Assembly: GCA_009924735.1 (NCBI GenBank)
Contig: RFQZ01000001.1
Span: 62,001 to 126,000 of the forward strand
Direction: 5' to 3'
Length of the DNA: 64,000 bases
DNA from: Flavobacteriia bacterium
Lineage (GTDB): Bacteria > Bacteroidota > Bacteroidia > Flavobacteriales_D > Crocinitomicaceae
The notes below the pieces were generated by a model. It was not told the DNA's origin. It did no database searches and saw only the letters and a program-made list of their open reading frames with translations. Within the stretch, counting starts at the first letter, position 1; the number at the start of each line of letters is the position of its first letter. The position numbers and the translations under genes were made by a program. Positions 19,204 to 27,885 of this stretch are shown piece by piece.

Positions 19204-19889
19204 TATTTCACTTCCAATTTAAACCCAACTCCGTGAATATTTGAAATGTGAATGGATTCGTCTTCCTTTAGGTATTTCCTAAGTTTGGTGATAAAAACAT
19301 CTAGGCTTCTCCCCATAAAATAATCATCTTGTCCCCAAACGGTATTGAGGATAACCTCTCTTGGCATGACTTGATTTTTAAACTTGTAAAGGAGTTTTAA
19401 GATCTGCGCTTCTTTTTTGGTAAGGGATTTAACCTCAGATTGTATGGTTAAGGTTAAATTCTCGGTGTCAAAGGTAAAGTTACCGATTTGAATGATTTTT
19501 TCCTCAGGGGTTTCGGTTCGAATGTTGACTCTTTTCAGCAATGATTTTATCCTCAAAAGCAATTCCTCTACGGAGAAAGGTTTCGTCAGGTAATCATCAC
19601 CGCCGGCATTAAACCCTTCCACTTTGTCTTCGGTCATGGATTTTGCGGTGAGGAATAAAATGGGGATTTCATTGTTGATGTTTCTGATGTCGCGAGCGAG
19701 GGTAAAACCATCTTTTTTCGGCATCATAACATCGAAAATACAAAGGTGATAGGTTTGTTCATTGAAACGCTTCAAGGCGTCGACGCCATCAATGGCTAAG
19801 GTTACTTTGTACCCTTCAGTTTTTAACTGATCGGAAATTACAAATCCCAGATTTAAGTCGTCCTCTGCAAGTAGTATCGATATGTCCAT
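19203..19889 (-). CDS. OmpR/PhoB-family response regulator (RprY-like)
   Basis: Two-component transcription factor of 228 residues. The receiver domain (1-120) has the acidic pair in LLAEDDLNLGFVISDQL, phosphoacceptor Asp in CIFDVMMPKKDGFTLA, the Thr/Ser switch in LFLTAKSM and the Lys in LTKPFSVEELLLRI. A winged-helix DNA-binding domain follows (LTKKEAQILKLLYKFKNQVM, then WGQDDYFMGRSLDVFITKLR KYL). It resembles Bacteroidota RprY regulators. No histidine kinase is adjacent. It lies head to head with a second regulator and is followed by tsaB. A hairpin lies in its 5' leader. Confidence 0.93.
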   Translation of the reverse strand: MDISILLAEDDLNLGFVISDQLKTEGYKVTLAIDGVDALKRFNEQTYHLCIFDVMMPKKDGFTLARDIRNINNEIPILFLTAKSMTEDKVEGFNAGGDDYLTKPFSVEELLLRIKSLLKRVNIRTETPEEKIIQIGNFTFDTENLTLTIQSEVKSLTKKEAQILKLLYKFKNQVMPREVILNTVWGQDDYFMGRSLDVFITKLRKYLKEDESIHISNIHGVGFKLEVK

Positions 19890-19900
19890 TGAGATGTTAT

Positions 19901-19945
19901 TAAAAGAGAAAAGTCAAGCGCCTTGGTTGCCCAAAGCACTTGACT
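19901..19945 (-). terminator. Long hairpin with GCAA loop and U-rich tail in a regulator leader
   Basis: Read on the minus strand, AGTCAAGTGC TTTGG pairs with CCAAG GCGCTTGACT around a GCAA tetraloop: a 15-bp stem with two G-U pairs and no bulge, followed by TTTTCTCTTTT. It lies between the predicted start (about 19963) and the regulator ATG, so it could be an attenuator or the end of a small RNA of about 60 nt. Confidence 0.6.
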
Positions 19946-19969
19946 AATCAACCTAACCTACTACTGGTA

Positions 19970-20004
19970 CAAAGATAATGTGATTATTATATACTGTTAC
20001 CAAA
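19970..20004 (-). promoter_or_regulatory. Promoter of the leftward response regulator/tsaB
   Basis: TATCTTTG (19977-19970, minus) matches the -7 consensus exactly. TTTG at 20004-20001 is 23 bases upstream, at the long end of the allowed spacing. Confidence 0.5.
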
Positions 20005-20098
20005 TTGTTACTTAATTTTAACAAAATTATGTTAAAATCAACTGCCGGGTAAACGATGCCATTTTTCTATTTTAATAATTTGTAAATTCGAGACACAA

Positions 20099-20773
20099 AT
20101 GGGACACATACTAATAGTGGATGACGAGAAGGACATCCTTGAGATTCTTAAGTTTAACATTGAAAAAGAGGGCTACACTGTGGACCTTGCTTCCAATGGC
20201 TTGGAGGCTTTGGAAAAAATGAAAGTTCGCACCCCTGATTTGGTGTTACTTGATGTGATGATGCCCATGATGGATGGAATCGAAACCTGTCAGGCCATTA
20301 AAGAGCATGCGCACTACAAAGATGTCATCATTTGTTTTTTAACAGCACGTGCAGAAGATTACAGTCAAATTGCTGGTTTAGAGGCAGGGGGAGATGATTA
20401 TATTTCAAAACCCATAAAGCCAAAGGTGTTAATGAGTCGCATTCATGCCTTACTGAGAAGAAAAAACCGAAGCATTGTCGTTCAGTTGGATACACAAACC
20501 GAAGGCATCATCATTAGCAGGGAAACGCACCTTGTTTATGTAGACGGCGTGGGAATACAACTTCCACGAAAAGAATTTGAATTGTTATCCTTGCTTGCTT
20601 CAAAACCCAATAATGTTTTTAAAAGAGAATCCATATTGTCAAACGTTTGGGGAAACAATGTCATTGTTGGCGACCGCACCATTGATGTGCACATTCGTAA
20701 ACTCAGGGAAAAAATAGGCGAAAAATACATTGCTACGATAAAAGGTGTTGGCTATAAATTTGTTGAAAATTGA
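20099..20773 (+). CDS. OmpR/PhoB-family response regulator
   Basis: Second two-component regulator, 224 residues, divergent from the first. Receiver motifs are ILIVDDEKDILEIL, phosphoacceptor LLDVMMPMMDGIE, FLTARAEDYSQIAG and DDYISKPIKPKVL. The C-terminal winged helix has LPRKEFELLSLLASKPNNVF and VGDRTIDVHIRKLREKIGE. The stop overlaps the TTG start of a VWD-domain gene by 4 bases, and a PafA-type phosphatase follows with a 1-base overlap. A PhoB-like role in phosphate control is an inference from that neighbour. No kinase is nearby. Confidence 0.92.
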   Translation: MGHILIVDDEKDILEILKFNIEKEGYTVDLASNGLEALEKMKVRTPDLVLLDVMMPMMDGIETCQAIKEHAHYKDVIICFLTARAEDYSQIAGLEAGGDDYISKPIKPKVLMSRIHALLRRKNRSIVVQLDTQTEGIIISRETHLVYVDGVGIQLPRKEFELLSLLASKPNNVFKRESILSNVWGNNVIVGDRTIDVHIRKLREKIGEKYIATIKGVGYKFVEN

Positions 20774-22278
20774 AAAAAACTACATTCTTTATAATTGGAT
20801 TTTTATTGTGTACCCAAATGGCGTGGTCACAGAATGCAGTCGATTACGCTGCAATTCAAACCAAATTCATGAACTGGGATCCCGTTCGCGGTCTTTGGAT
20901 TTTTGAAAGTATGAAGGCATTGTCTTCCAATCAACCCGCTCCGGATCGAACGTTTCCGGAAGATTTAACCGCATTTGAAATGTTGTCTCTTGCGCCAAAT
21001 GGATCCCGAGAAGACATTCAATCTGAAATCCTACGTCAACCCACAAGTGATGCATTTATAAATGTATTGTCACAGTTGTTCAGCGCGACTTCTTGCAATA
21101 CCCTTACGGGGAGAAGTTATGGAGACCCTCACATTGTGACCATGGATCATACGAGTTATTCGTTTCAAACCGTTGGCGAATTTGTTCTAACCAAAAACAC
21201 AAGCAGAACCTTTGAAGTACAGGCAAGACAAAAGCCGCAGCGCGACGATTTCTCTTTGAATACTGCCGTGGCCATTCAAATGTCTGGAGACCGCATCGCA
21301 TATTATGCGGAGGACATTCCGGATAACTCTGCAATGCCACTTTGGGTAAATGGTCAACCCATTCGATTGGAGGGACGAACCTATTATTTACCCATGGGAG
21401 GAACCATCCGTTTGGTCGGAAGGAATTACATTGTTTCAGGTCCTTTGGGACAAAAAGTAATCATCGACACTCGGTCATCGGGCATCATGCGCTTTGTAAA
21501 CCTTACGATAGAATCCCCGAGTTGCTTAGCCAACAGTTACAGCGGAATCTTAGGGAATGCCAACGGAAATGCTTCCGATGATTTTAATGCAAACCGCTTA
21601 GCGAGTCAAAATGGACTGAATGGATTCATCGGAATGAATTCTCCACAGTATGCAAGCTTAGGGAATGACCTTGAGCAACAATACCTCATGGCTTTCACGA
21701 AGGAATTTGCAGAAGACCATCGCGTTACTGATACGAACTCGTTATTCAATTACCGACCTGGGTTAAACACTTCATTTTATACGGACCGAAGCTTTCCACG
21801 TTTTCACAGAACGTTTAATTCCATACCCAATCAAAACAGAGATCAAGCAAGACAAAGGTGCCAAGAAATGGGAATCAACGAAGCAGAAATGAATGGTTGT
21901 ATTTACGACAATTACTTCCTAAACCTTCCTCCCAATCCCATTCCTGCACCGCCAAGGGCGACAGAGGGTGTTGTACTTAATAAATTAGAACGTCCCATCG
22001 TAAATAGCAATACGGTTGTCCCTGTGATTCCCGAGAGAAATCCTGGAGGAGGCGCTCAACCGATGCAGACCAAACCAACGGAACCTGTTTCAAAACCTCA
22101 AATGTATGAGCCAAAAACTCCCGCATATGAAAAACCCATTCAGATAAAAAATCCCGTTGATTTTCAACCGGCCAACCCAAAACCCTCGAATGAAGTTAAA
22201 CCGGTAAAAACACCCCCAAGCATTTCCCCCGCACCAAAAAACACAAACACTTCCCTACCCTCTAAAGGCAAAAACTGA
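20770..22278 (+). CDS. Secreted von Willebrand factor type D-like protein
   Basis: Exported protein of 502 residues starting with a TTG codon inside TTGA, overlapping the regulator stop. The signal peptide is MKKTTFFIIGFLLCTQMAWS. Residues about 115-260 form a VWD domain: GRSYGDPHIVTMDHTSYSFQ, TVGEFVLTKN and SPSCLANSYSGILGNANGNA. The last 110 residues are a proline/lysine-rich tail (NPGGGAQPMQTKPTEPVSKP) that looks disordered. VWD domains mediate calcium-stabilised assembly or adhesion in animals; the bacterial role is unknown. Translational coupling to both a regulator and a phosphatase is unusual. Confidence 0.85.
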   Translation: MKKTTFFIIGFLLCTQMAWSQNAVDYAAIQTKFMNWDPVRGLWIFESMKALSSNQPAPDRTFPEDLTAFEMLSLAPNGSREDIQSEILRQPTSDAFINVLSQLFSATSCNTLTGRSYGDPHIVTMDHTSYSFQTVGEFVLTKNTSRTFEVQARQKPQRDDFSLNTAVAIQMSGDRIAYYAEDIPDNSAMPLWVNGQPIRLEGRTYYLPMGGTIRLVGRNYIVSGPLGQKVIIDTRSSGIMRFVNLTIESPSCLANSYSGILGNANGNASDDFNANRLASQNGLNGFIGMNSPQYASLGNDLEQQYLMAFTKEFAEDHRVTDTNSLFNYRPGLNTSFYTDRSFPRFHRTFNSIPNQNRDQARQRCQEMGINEAEMNGCIYDNYFLNLPPNPIPAPPRATEGVVLNKLERPIVNSNTVVPVIPERNPGGGAQPMQTKPTEPVSKPQMYEPKTPAYEKPIQIKNPVDFQPANPKPSNEVKPVKTPPSISPAPKNTNTSLPSKGKN

Positions 22279-23903
22279 TGCAACGACTTTTCATTACCCT
22301 ACTCTTTTCATCTTTTCCATTCTTTTTTTTCTGTCAAAAACCAAAACTGGTTGTAGGCATTGTCGTGGATCAAATGTGTTACGAATACCTCTATCGGTTT
22401 CAACCGCACTTTGAAAAAGGTGGGTTTAACCGCTTGATGACAAAAGGGGTAAATTGTAGAAATACAAATTACAACTATGTCCCCACAGTTACCGGACCTG
22501 GCCATGCTTCCATTTATACGGGTACAACACCCTCTAACCATGGCATTGTAAACAACGAATGGTACGTTCGAAGCACGCAAAAAATGACAAATTGTGTCGC
22601 AGATGAAAGCGTACACACCGTGGGAAGTGATTCTAAAAAAGGCAAAGCATCTCCCCACAACCTGGAAACCGTAACCCTGACGGATCAATTAAAAATGACG
22701 TACCCAGATGCCCGGGTTTATGCGATGTCTATCAAGGATCGAGGCGCCATTCTGCCTGGAGGGCATTTAAGCAATGGAACCTTTTGGAATGACAATACTA
22801 CAGGGAAATTCATTTCAAGCTCCTATTTTGGTGAGAACCTACCAGAATGGTTGGTGGCCTTTAACGCAACCCACAATGCAGATACGTATTTACAGGATTG
22901 GAATTTGTCTGTATCCAAAGAATCCTACATCAATCAACTTGATAATTCCCCTTACGAAGTAACTTTGGAAGGGAAGAAAACCCCTGAATTCCCTTATAAC
23001 TTCACGCAGTTTGCCAAAGGAAATTACAGTATGTTTTGCCTATCTCCATTTGCGAATACGCTCCTCACAGACTTGGCCATTGAAACCATAAACCAAACGG
23101 AATTGGGAAGTAAAAAAGATGTGACAGACATGTTGTGCATCAGCTATTCTACGCCAGATTTGGTGGGACATGCCTTCGGACCTTATTCCATGGAAATTGA
23201 GGACATCTATATTCGTTTGGATAAAGACCTTTCGAAGTTGATGACGTATTTAGACAAAACCATTGGGAAAAATGATTACTTGCTTTTTCTAACCGCAGAC
23301 CACGCGGTGGTTCCTGTACCTCAACAGTTGAAAGACCAAAAACTTCCCGGAGGCTATTTCGATGCGAAAAAAGCAATGGCGAAAATTAAATCTTTACAAA
23401 AGGAAACCTTTGGGGCATCCTTGGTTGAGAAAGAAGAGAATTTAAACATTTATTTAAACCATCGCGCCATTGATTCTTTGAATTTAGACTTGCACACGGT
23501 GATCAACCAAACCAATGAATGGGTACTTTCTATGCCTGAAGTGAAATGTTCGGCCACGTCCATGCAGCTTACTTCAGGAAGTTCGGATGACCCTTGGGTT
23601 AAAATGATTCGCGAAGGATTTCACAAAGACAGAAGTGGGGATGTGCTTTTTATTTTAAAACCAGGATATTTGTCAGTGGATGAAGATACGGAAGCAAGTC
23701 ACAAAGGAACCTCCCACGGTGCGGCTTACAACTACGATACCCATGTTCCTTTGTTGTGGTATGGCAATCATTTAAAACACCAAGAGATTGTTCGTCCGAT
23801 TCAAATAGTTGACGTCGCTCCTACCCTTACACATTTCCTTAATTTACAGCGAAATGGGAGTATGATTGGACGTCCCATTGTGGAATTATTTGGTGGAGAG
23901 TAG
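22278..23903 (+). CDS. pafA: PafA-type alkaline phosphatase
   Basis: Periplasmic phosphomonoesterase of the alkaline phosphatase superfamily, like the phosphate-irrepressible PafA of Elizabethkingia. The 541-residue protein has a signal peptide ([19 protein letters not shown]), metal ligand Asp in [17 protein letters not shown], nucleophile Thr in [20 protein letters not shown], and further ligands in [26 protein letters not shown] and [19 protein letters not shown]. The ATG shares one base with the stop of the VWD gene. The 3' end overlaps convergent purC by 18 bases. Confidence 0.92.
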   Translation: MQRLFITLLFSSFPFFFFCQKPKLVVGIVVDQMCYEYLYRFQPHFEKGGFNRLMTKGVNCRNTNYNYVPTVTGPGHASIYTGTTPSNHGIVNNEWYVRSTQKMTNCVADESVHTVGSDSKKGKASPHNLETVTLTDQLKMTYPDARVYAMSIKDRGAILPGGHLSNGTFWNDNTTGKFISSSYFGENLPEWLVAFNATHNADTYLQDWNLSVSKESYINQLDNSPYEVTLEGKKTPEFPYNFTQFAKGNYSMFCLSPFANTLLTDLAIETINQTELGSKKDVTDMLCISYSTPDLVGHAFGPYSMEIEDIYIRLDKDLSKLMTYLDKTIGKNDYLLFLTADHAVVPVPQQLKDQKLPGGYFDAKKAMAKIKSLQKETFGASLVEKEENLNIYLNHRAIDSLNLDLHTVINQTNEWVLSMPEVKCSATSMQLTSGSSDDPWVKMIREGFHKDRSGDVLFILKPGYLSVDEDTEASHKGTSHGAAYNYDTHVPLLWYGNHLKHQEIVRPIQIVDVAPTLTHFLNLQRNGSMIGRPIVELFGGE

Positions 23904-24836
23904 GTAGTTTTTTACGTTTTGATTAATCCGGTAGATTAGGTTGGTTTGGTCAGGTTTTTCAAACTTTTTCCCTGTAATTTTCTCATAAAGCTCAATGTAT
24001 CGATCCGAAACAACCTTCACAAATTCATCAGGCATTGTTGGCAGGGTTTGACCGTCCAATCCTTGAAAACCATTTTCTATCAGCCAGATTCTAACAAACT
24101 CTTTGGAAAGCTGCAATTGTGGCTCTTTGTTGGATTGACGCTGCTCATACCCATCCGCATAAAAATACCTTGAAGAATCTGGGGTATGAATTTCATCGAT
24201 GAGCACAACTTTTCCATCTAACAAACCAAATTCGTATTTCGTATCCACCAAAATCAACCCTTGTTTGGCTGCCATTTCTGTGCCTCGCGCAAACAATTCT
24301 CGTGTATATTTTTCCATTTGCACATAGATGGTTTCCGGAACCAGGTTCTTGGCAAGAATGTCTTCCCTTGAGATGTCTTCATCATGACCTTCTTCTGCCT
24401 TAACTGCCGGCGTAATGATTGGTTCAGGGAATTTATCATTTTCAATCATGTTTTCGGGCATGTGAACCCCGCATATCGAGCGTTTGCCTGCATTGTATTC
24501 CCTAGCGGCATGCCCGGCCAAATAACCACGAATGACCATTTCTACGCGAATGGGCTCGCAAGCAAAGCCTATCGACACATTCGGATCGGGAGCATGTTGA
24601 AGCCAATTGGGGACGATGTCCTTTGTTTCTGACAAGAAATAGGTTGCTACTTGGTTTAACACCTGGCCTTTATAGGGAATTGCTTTGGGTAATATGTGAT
24701 CAAAAGCGCTAATTCTGTCTGAGGCTACCATGACCAATCTCCCATCATTTAGCGTATACACATCTCGCACTTTACCATGGTAAACATCGGTTTGACCTGG
24801 AAAGGTAAAAAACTCATTTTTGAGTGTTTGATTCAT
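23886..24836 (-). CDS. purC: Phosphoribosylaminoimidazole-succinocarboxamide synthase (SAICAR synthase)
   Basis: Purine-synthesis ligase joining CAIR and aspartate with ATP. The 316-residue protein has the family core: [80 protein letters not shown] and [17 protein letters not shown]. It is the longer class found in Bacteroidota and fungi rather than the 237-residue E. coli form. Its start overlaps phoH by 23 bases, indicating an operon. Confidence 0.96.
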   Translation of the reverse strand: MNQTLKNEFFTFPGQTDVYHGKVRDVYTLNDGRLVMVASDRISAFDHILPKAIPYKGQVLNQVATYFLSETKDIVPNWLQHAPDPNVSIGFACEPIRVEMVIRGYLAGHAAREYNAGKRSICGVHMPENMIENDKFPEPIITPAVKAEEGHDEDISREDILAKNLVPETIYVQMEKYTRELFARGTEMAAKQGLILVDTKYEFGLLDGKVVLIDEIHTPDSSRYFYADGYEQRQSNKEPQLQLSKEFVRIWLIENGFQGLDGQTLPTMPDEFVKVVSDRYIELYEKITGKKFEKPDQTNLIYRINQNVKNYLLSTK

Positions 24837-25803
24837 TTTTTTTAGAATTTTCCGCCAACTCTGCTTCGTCGAAAGCTTGAATTATTTTGGAGATTAGTTT
24901 ATGACGAATGATGTCGCTGTGACCCATTTTTATGATCTCAATGCCCTCAATGTCTTTTAATATATGTGTCGCATAGGCCAAACCAGAACGTTGTCGAGAG
25001 GGCAAGTCAACTTGAGACATGTCTCCGGTGATTACAAATTTTGCGGTCATTCCCATACGTGTTAGGAACATTTTCATTTGCATCAGGGTGGTGTTTTGTG
25101 CTTCATCTAGGATTACGAACGCCTTGTCTAAGGTCCTTCCACGCATGAATGCGAGGGGGGCAATTTCTATCACGCCAAATTCCAACATGTCTGCGAGTTT
25201 TTCGGGTGGAATCATGTCGCGAAGTGCGTCGTACAATGGCATCAAATAGGGATCCAATTTTTCTTTTAGGTCTCCTGGTAGGAATCCCAAATTTTCTCCG
25301 GCTTCTACAGCAGGCCTTGTCAACACGATGCGTTTGACTTCTTTGGCCTTCAGGGCACGTACAGCCATGGCTACAGCGGTATACGTTTTACCGGTTCCTG
25401 CGGGACCGATGGCAAATACCATGTCGTTTTTTTGAATGGCATCGACCAACTTTTTTTGGTTGATTGTTCTGGCTTTTATTTTCACACCACCGTTTCCGAA
25501 CACCAAGGTTTCCGAGCCGTTGTCGGTACTTAACAACTTTTCCCCATCGGCAAGCATAAGGTTGTCAATGTTATTCTCTGTCAAGACATTAAACTGTGTG
25601 AAATGCTGGACCATGAGGTTAAACTTAACTTCGAAATGATCGAGCATGTCTTCGTCTCCTTTTACGGTGATTTTATTGCCACGGGCGACGATGGATAATT
25701 TTGGAAAAAACGATTTTAGGTGCTTCAGGTTAAGGTTATTCACGCCAAAAAAAGCAGCGGGATTAACGCCTTCCAACTCTATGTTCCGGATGCTTAAGTT
25801 CAA
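24814..25803 (-). CDS. phoH: PhoH-family ATPase
   Basis: Cytoplasmic P-loop ATPase of the PhoH/PhoL type, linked in bacteria to RNA metabolism. The 329-residue protein has an N-terminal KH-like region (about 1-110), Walker A in [20 protein letters not shown], Walker B in [20 protein letters not shown] and [17 protein letters not shown]. The only suitable start is TTG at 25803: no ATG lies nearby and the frame from TTG ([20 protein letters not shown]) gives the usual N-terminus. It overlaps purC downstream and is divergent from the SAM hydrolase gene. Confidence 0.94.
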   Translation of the reverse strand: MNLSIRNIELEGVNPAAFFGVNNLNLKHLKSFFPKLSIVARGNKITVKGDEDMLDHFEVKFNLMVQHFTQFNVLTENNIDNLMLADGEKLLSTDNGSETLVFGNGGVKIKARTINQKKLVDAIQKNDMVFAIGPAGTGKTYTAVAMAVRALKAKEVKRIVLTRPAVEAGENLGFLPGDLKEKLDPYLMPLYDALRDMIPPEKLADMLEFGVIEIAPLAFMRGRTLDKAFVILDEAQNTTLMQMKMFLTRMGMTAKFVITGDMSQVDLPSRQRSGLAYATHILKDIEGIEIIKMGHSDIIRHKLISKIIQAFDEAELAENSKKNESNTQK

Positions 25804-25819
25804 TTAAAGTTATGTTGTA

Positions 25820-25852
25820 TTTGAATACCTGTAAGAAAAAAATTTACTTTTG
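25820..25852 (+). promoter_or_regulatory. Promoter of the SAM hydrolase/ABM pair
   Basis: TTTG (25820-25823) and TACTTTTG (25845-25852) match both Bacteroidota boxes, 21 bases apart, 37 bases before the ATG at 25890. Confidence 0.6.
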
Positions 25853-25889
25853 GTAAAATTAAAAAAATACCAAACACGAGCGAAAAAAA

Positions 25890-26765
25890 ATGCAAATCAT
25901 AACCCTAACATCTGACATCGGCCAAAGGGATTATTACATCGCTTCGGTTAAGGGGATGATTTACAAGAAAATTCCGGGCGCACAGATTGTTGACATCACA
26001 CATGAGGTTCGTCCATTCGACAATTTAGAGGCTGCCTATCACCTACGTTCATGTTTTGAATCTTTTCCAGACGGCACCATTCATATTATGGGCGTCGATG
26101 CTGAACCGCTCCTTCCTTCCTCAACGCTTTCACCTTACCTCGAAAATGCCATTTCGTTTCCCACCATTGTTATTTTTAAGTCTCAGTACTTTATCTCCAA
26201 TGACAATGGGTTTATCGGCGCATTTCTTGGGGATGATGTACCCGATCGCGTTTACCGTTATGTTCCTGAGCCATCGCAGGAAGGCCATTTGATTTTCACC
26301 ATGCGGGATTGCTTTGTGGACCTGGCTTTAAAAATTTCGCAAAAAACCCCTTTCACTTCATTTTGTAAGGACGTAGAATCTTACAAGCGTGCCTTCGTAC
26401 AGGCTCCATTGATCGAAAAGAACCAAATTCAAGGCGCGGTTATTCACATCGATGCCTTTGGGAACATCATCACCAACATATTGAAATCGGACTTTGAACG
26501 GTATGGCGAAAAAACACCTTTCATAATAAGTTACATTAAGCGATCCAATGACATTGACACCTTGTCAAAAGCCTACAATGAAGTGCCCATCGGAGAGCGA
26601 TTGGCGATATTTAATACCAATAATCGCCTAGAAATCGCCATAAACCAAGGCGCGAACGAAGGAAATGGAGGTGCGAATAAATTATTTGGGGTGCGTTTGG
26701 GCGAAATCGTACGTGTTACCTTTTATCCCGCAGGATCCATCACCACTTTAAATGAAATGTATTGA
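25890..26765 (+). CDS. S-adenosyl-L-methionine hydrolase (DUF62/SAM hydroxide adenosyltransferase)
   Basis: Member of the fluorinase/chlorinase-like fold whose common bacterial members hydrolyse SAM to adenosine and methionine. The 291-residue protein begins MQIITLTSDIGQRDYYIASV (N-terminal Asp site) and contains IPGAQIVDITHEVRPFDNLE, FISNDNGFIGAFLGDD and VIHIDAFGNIITNI, typical of the family. Halogenase activity is unlikely given the standard hydrolase-like sequence, but this is not proved. Its TGA stop overlaps the TTG start of a small ABM gene. Confidence 0.88.
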   Translation: MQIITLTSDIGQRDYYIASVKGMIYKKIPGAQIVDITHEVRPFDNLEAAYHLRSCFESFPDGTIHIMGVDAEPLLPSSTLSPYLENAISFPTIVIFKSQYFISNDNGFIGAFLGDDVPDRVYRYVPEPSQEGHLIFTMRDCFVDLALKISQKTPFTSFCKDVESYKRAFVQAPLIEKNQIQGAVIHIDAFGNIITNILKSDFERYGEKTPFIISYIKRSNDIDTLSKAYNEVPIGERLAIFNTNNRLEIAINQGANEGNGGANKLFGVRLGEIVRVTFYPAGSITTLNEMY

Positions 26766-27064
26766 TTACACGCATTGTAAAACTTTACTTTCATCCTGAT
26801 AAGGTTCAAGATTTTCTTGACTGTTTTGAGGACGTAAAACACAAAGTAAATCAATTTGAGGGCTGCAGGGGAATGAAACTAATGCGGTCAGAAACAGAGG
26901 TGGGACTTTTCTTTACGTACAGTCAATGGGACAGCGAATCTGCCTTGGAAAACTATCGAAATTCAGATACATTTAAAGGACTGTGGTCAAAGATAAAACC
27001 TTTCTTCAAAGAAAAATCCGGAGCGTGGACCGTAGCAGATTATTACAATGGATTTAATTCGTAA
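26762..27064 (+). CDS. ABM-domain (antibiotic biosynthesis monooxygenase-like) protein
   Basis: A 100-residue dimeric alpha/beta-barrel protein. The sequence MITRIVKLYFHPDKVQDFLD, then CRGMKLMRSETEVGLFFTYS QWDSESALENYRNS is typical of the ABM/YgiN-like superfamily, many of which act as small oxygenases or have unknown roles. It starts with TTG inside TTGA, overlapping the SAM hydrolase stop by 4 bases, so the two are almost certainly coupled. No substrate is suggested by the context. Confidence 0.82.
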   Translation: MITRIVKLYFHPDKVQDFLDCFEDVKHKVNQFEGCRGMKLMRSETEVGLFFTYSQWDSESALENYRNSDTFKGLWSKIKPFFKEKSGAWTVADYYNGFNS

Positions 27065-27120
27065 TCTTGTTGTCGATAAGTTCAAGGGAAGAAATTCAGC
27101 TCACATTGCGCGGAAAATCC

Positions 27121-27128
27121 TAATTTTG
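27121..27128 (+). promoter_or_regulatory. -7 element upstream of gldF
   Basis: TAATTTTG fits TANNTTTG 22 bases before the gldF ATG. A TTG at 27106 is too close to serve as the -33 box. Confidence 0.42.
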
Positions 27129-27150
27129 AACTTCCGATATAAATTTTAAC

Positions 27151-27882
27151 ATGGTTGCGCTCTATTTAAAGGAAGTCAGAAGTTTTCTAAGTTCGGTGGT
27201 TGGGTATGTGTTCATATTGATTTACCTCATCGCAAGCTGGCTTTTCAATTGGATGCTTTCCTCCAACACCAACATTCTTGAAGGTTCCCAAGCAGATTTA
27301 ATTCCTTTTTTCAATAGCTCACCCTATATTTTCTTGGTACTCATTCCCGCCATCACCATGCGGTCCATTGCAGAAGAACGCAGAACGGGAACCATAGAGT
27401 TGTTGTTTACACGTCCCATTTCGGATTTAGGCATCTTGTTGGCTAAGTATTTTGCAGGGATTACCTTGTTGCTGATTTCAATTCTCCCTACCCTCATCTA
27501 TTATGCCTCCGTTTATTACCTTGGCAAACCTGTTGGCATCATCGACAACGGCGCTACTTTCACTTCCTATTTGGGACTTTTGTTGTTAGGTGCTACGTTC
27601 GTTTCCATCGGTATTTTCGCTTCCACCCTCACCTCCAGTCAAATTGTCGCGTTCATTATTTCGATGTCTTTATGCTACTTTCTTTACGATGGGTTAACCT
27701 TACTAGGGTCTTATGCCCAATTTGGAAATTTGGATTACATCATTCAATATTTTAGCATTAGTACGCACTATGAATCCATTAAAAAAGGCGTTATTGTGGC
27801 TGGAGATTTGGTTTATTTCCTCTCCCTGATTGTCTTCTTTCTAAGCGCTTCTTTGATCATCCTTAAAACCCTTAAGAAATAG
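27151..27882 (+). CDS. gldF: Gliding motility ABC transporter permease GldF
   Basis: Inner-membrane permease required with GldA and GldG for gliding in Flavobacterium. The 243-residue protein starts MVALYLKEVRSFLSSVVGYV and has about six transmembrane helices, with the ABC-2 loop PAITMRSIAEERRTGTIELL and FTRPISDLGILLAKYFAG. It is followed after 3 bases by gldG. No gldA-like ATPase gene is next to it, which is usual because gldA is often elsewhere. Confidence 0.94.
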   Translation: MVALYLKEVRSFLSSVVGYVFILIYLIASWLFNWMLSSNTNILEGSQADLIPFFNSSPYIFLVLIPAITMRSIAEERRTGTIELLFTRPISDLGILLAKYFAGITLLLISILPTLIYYASVYYLGKPVGIIDNGATFTSYLGLLLLGATFVSIGIFASTLTSSQIVAFIISMSLCYFLYDGLTLLGSYAQFGNLDYIIQYFSISTHYESIKKGVIVAGDLVYFLSLIVFFLSASLIILKTLKK

Positions 27883-27885
27883 AAC

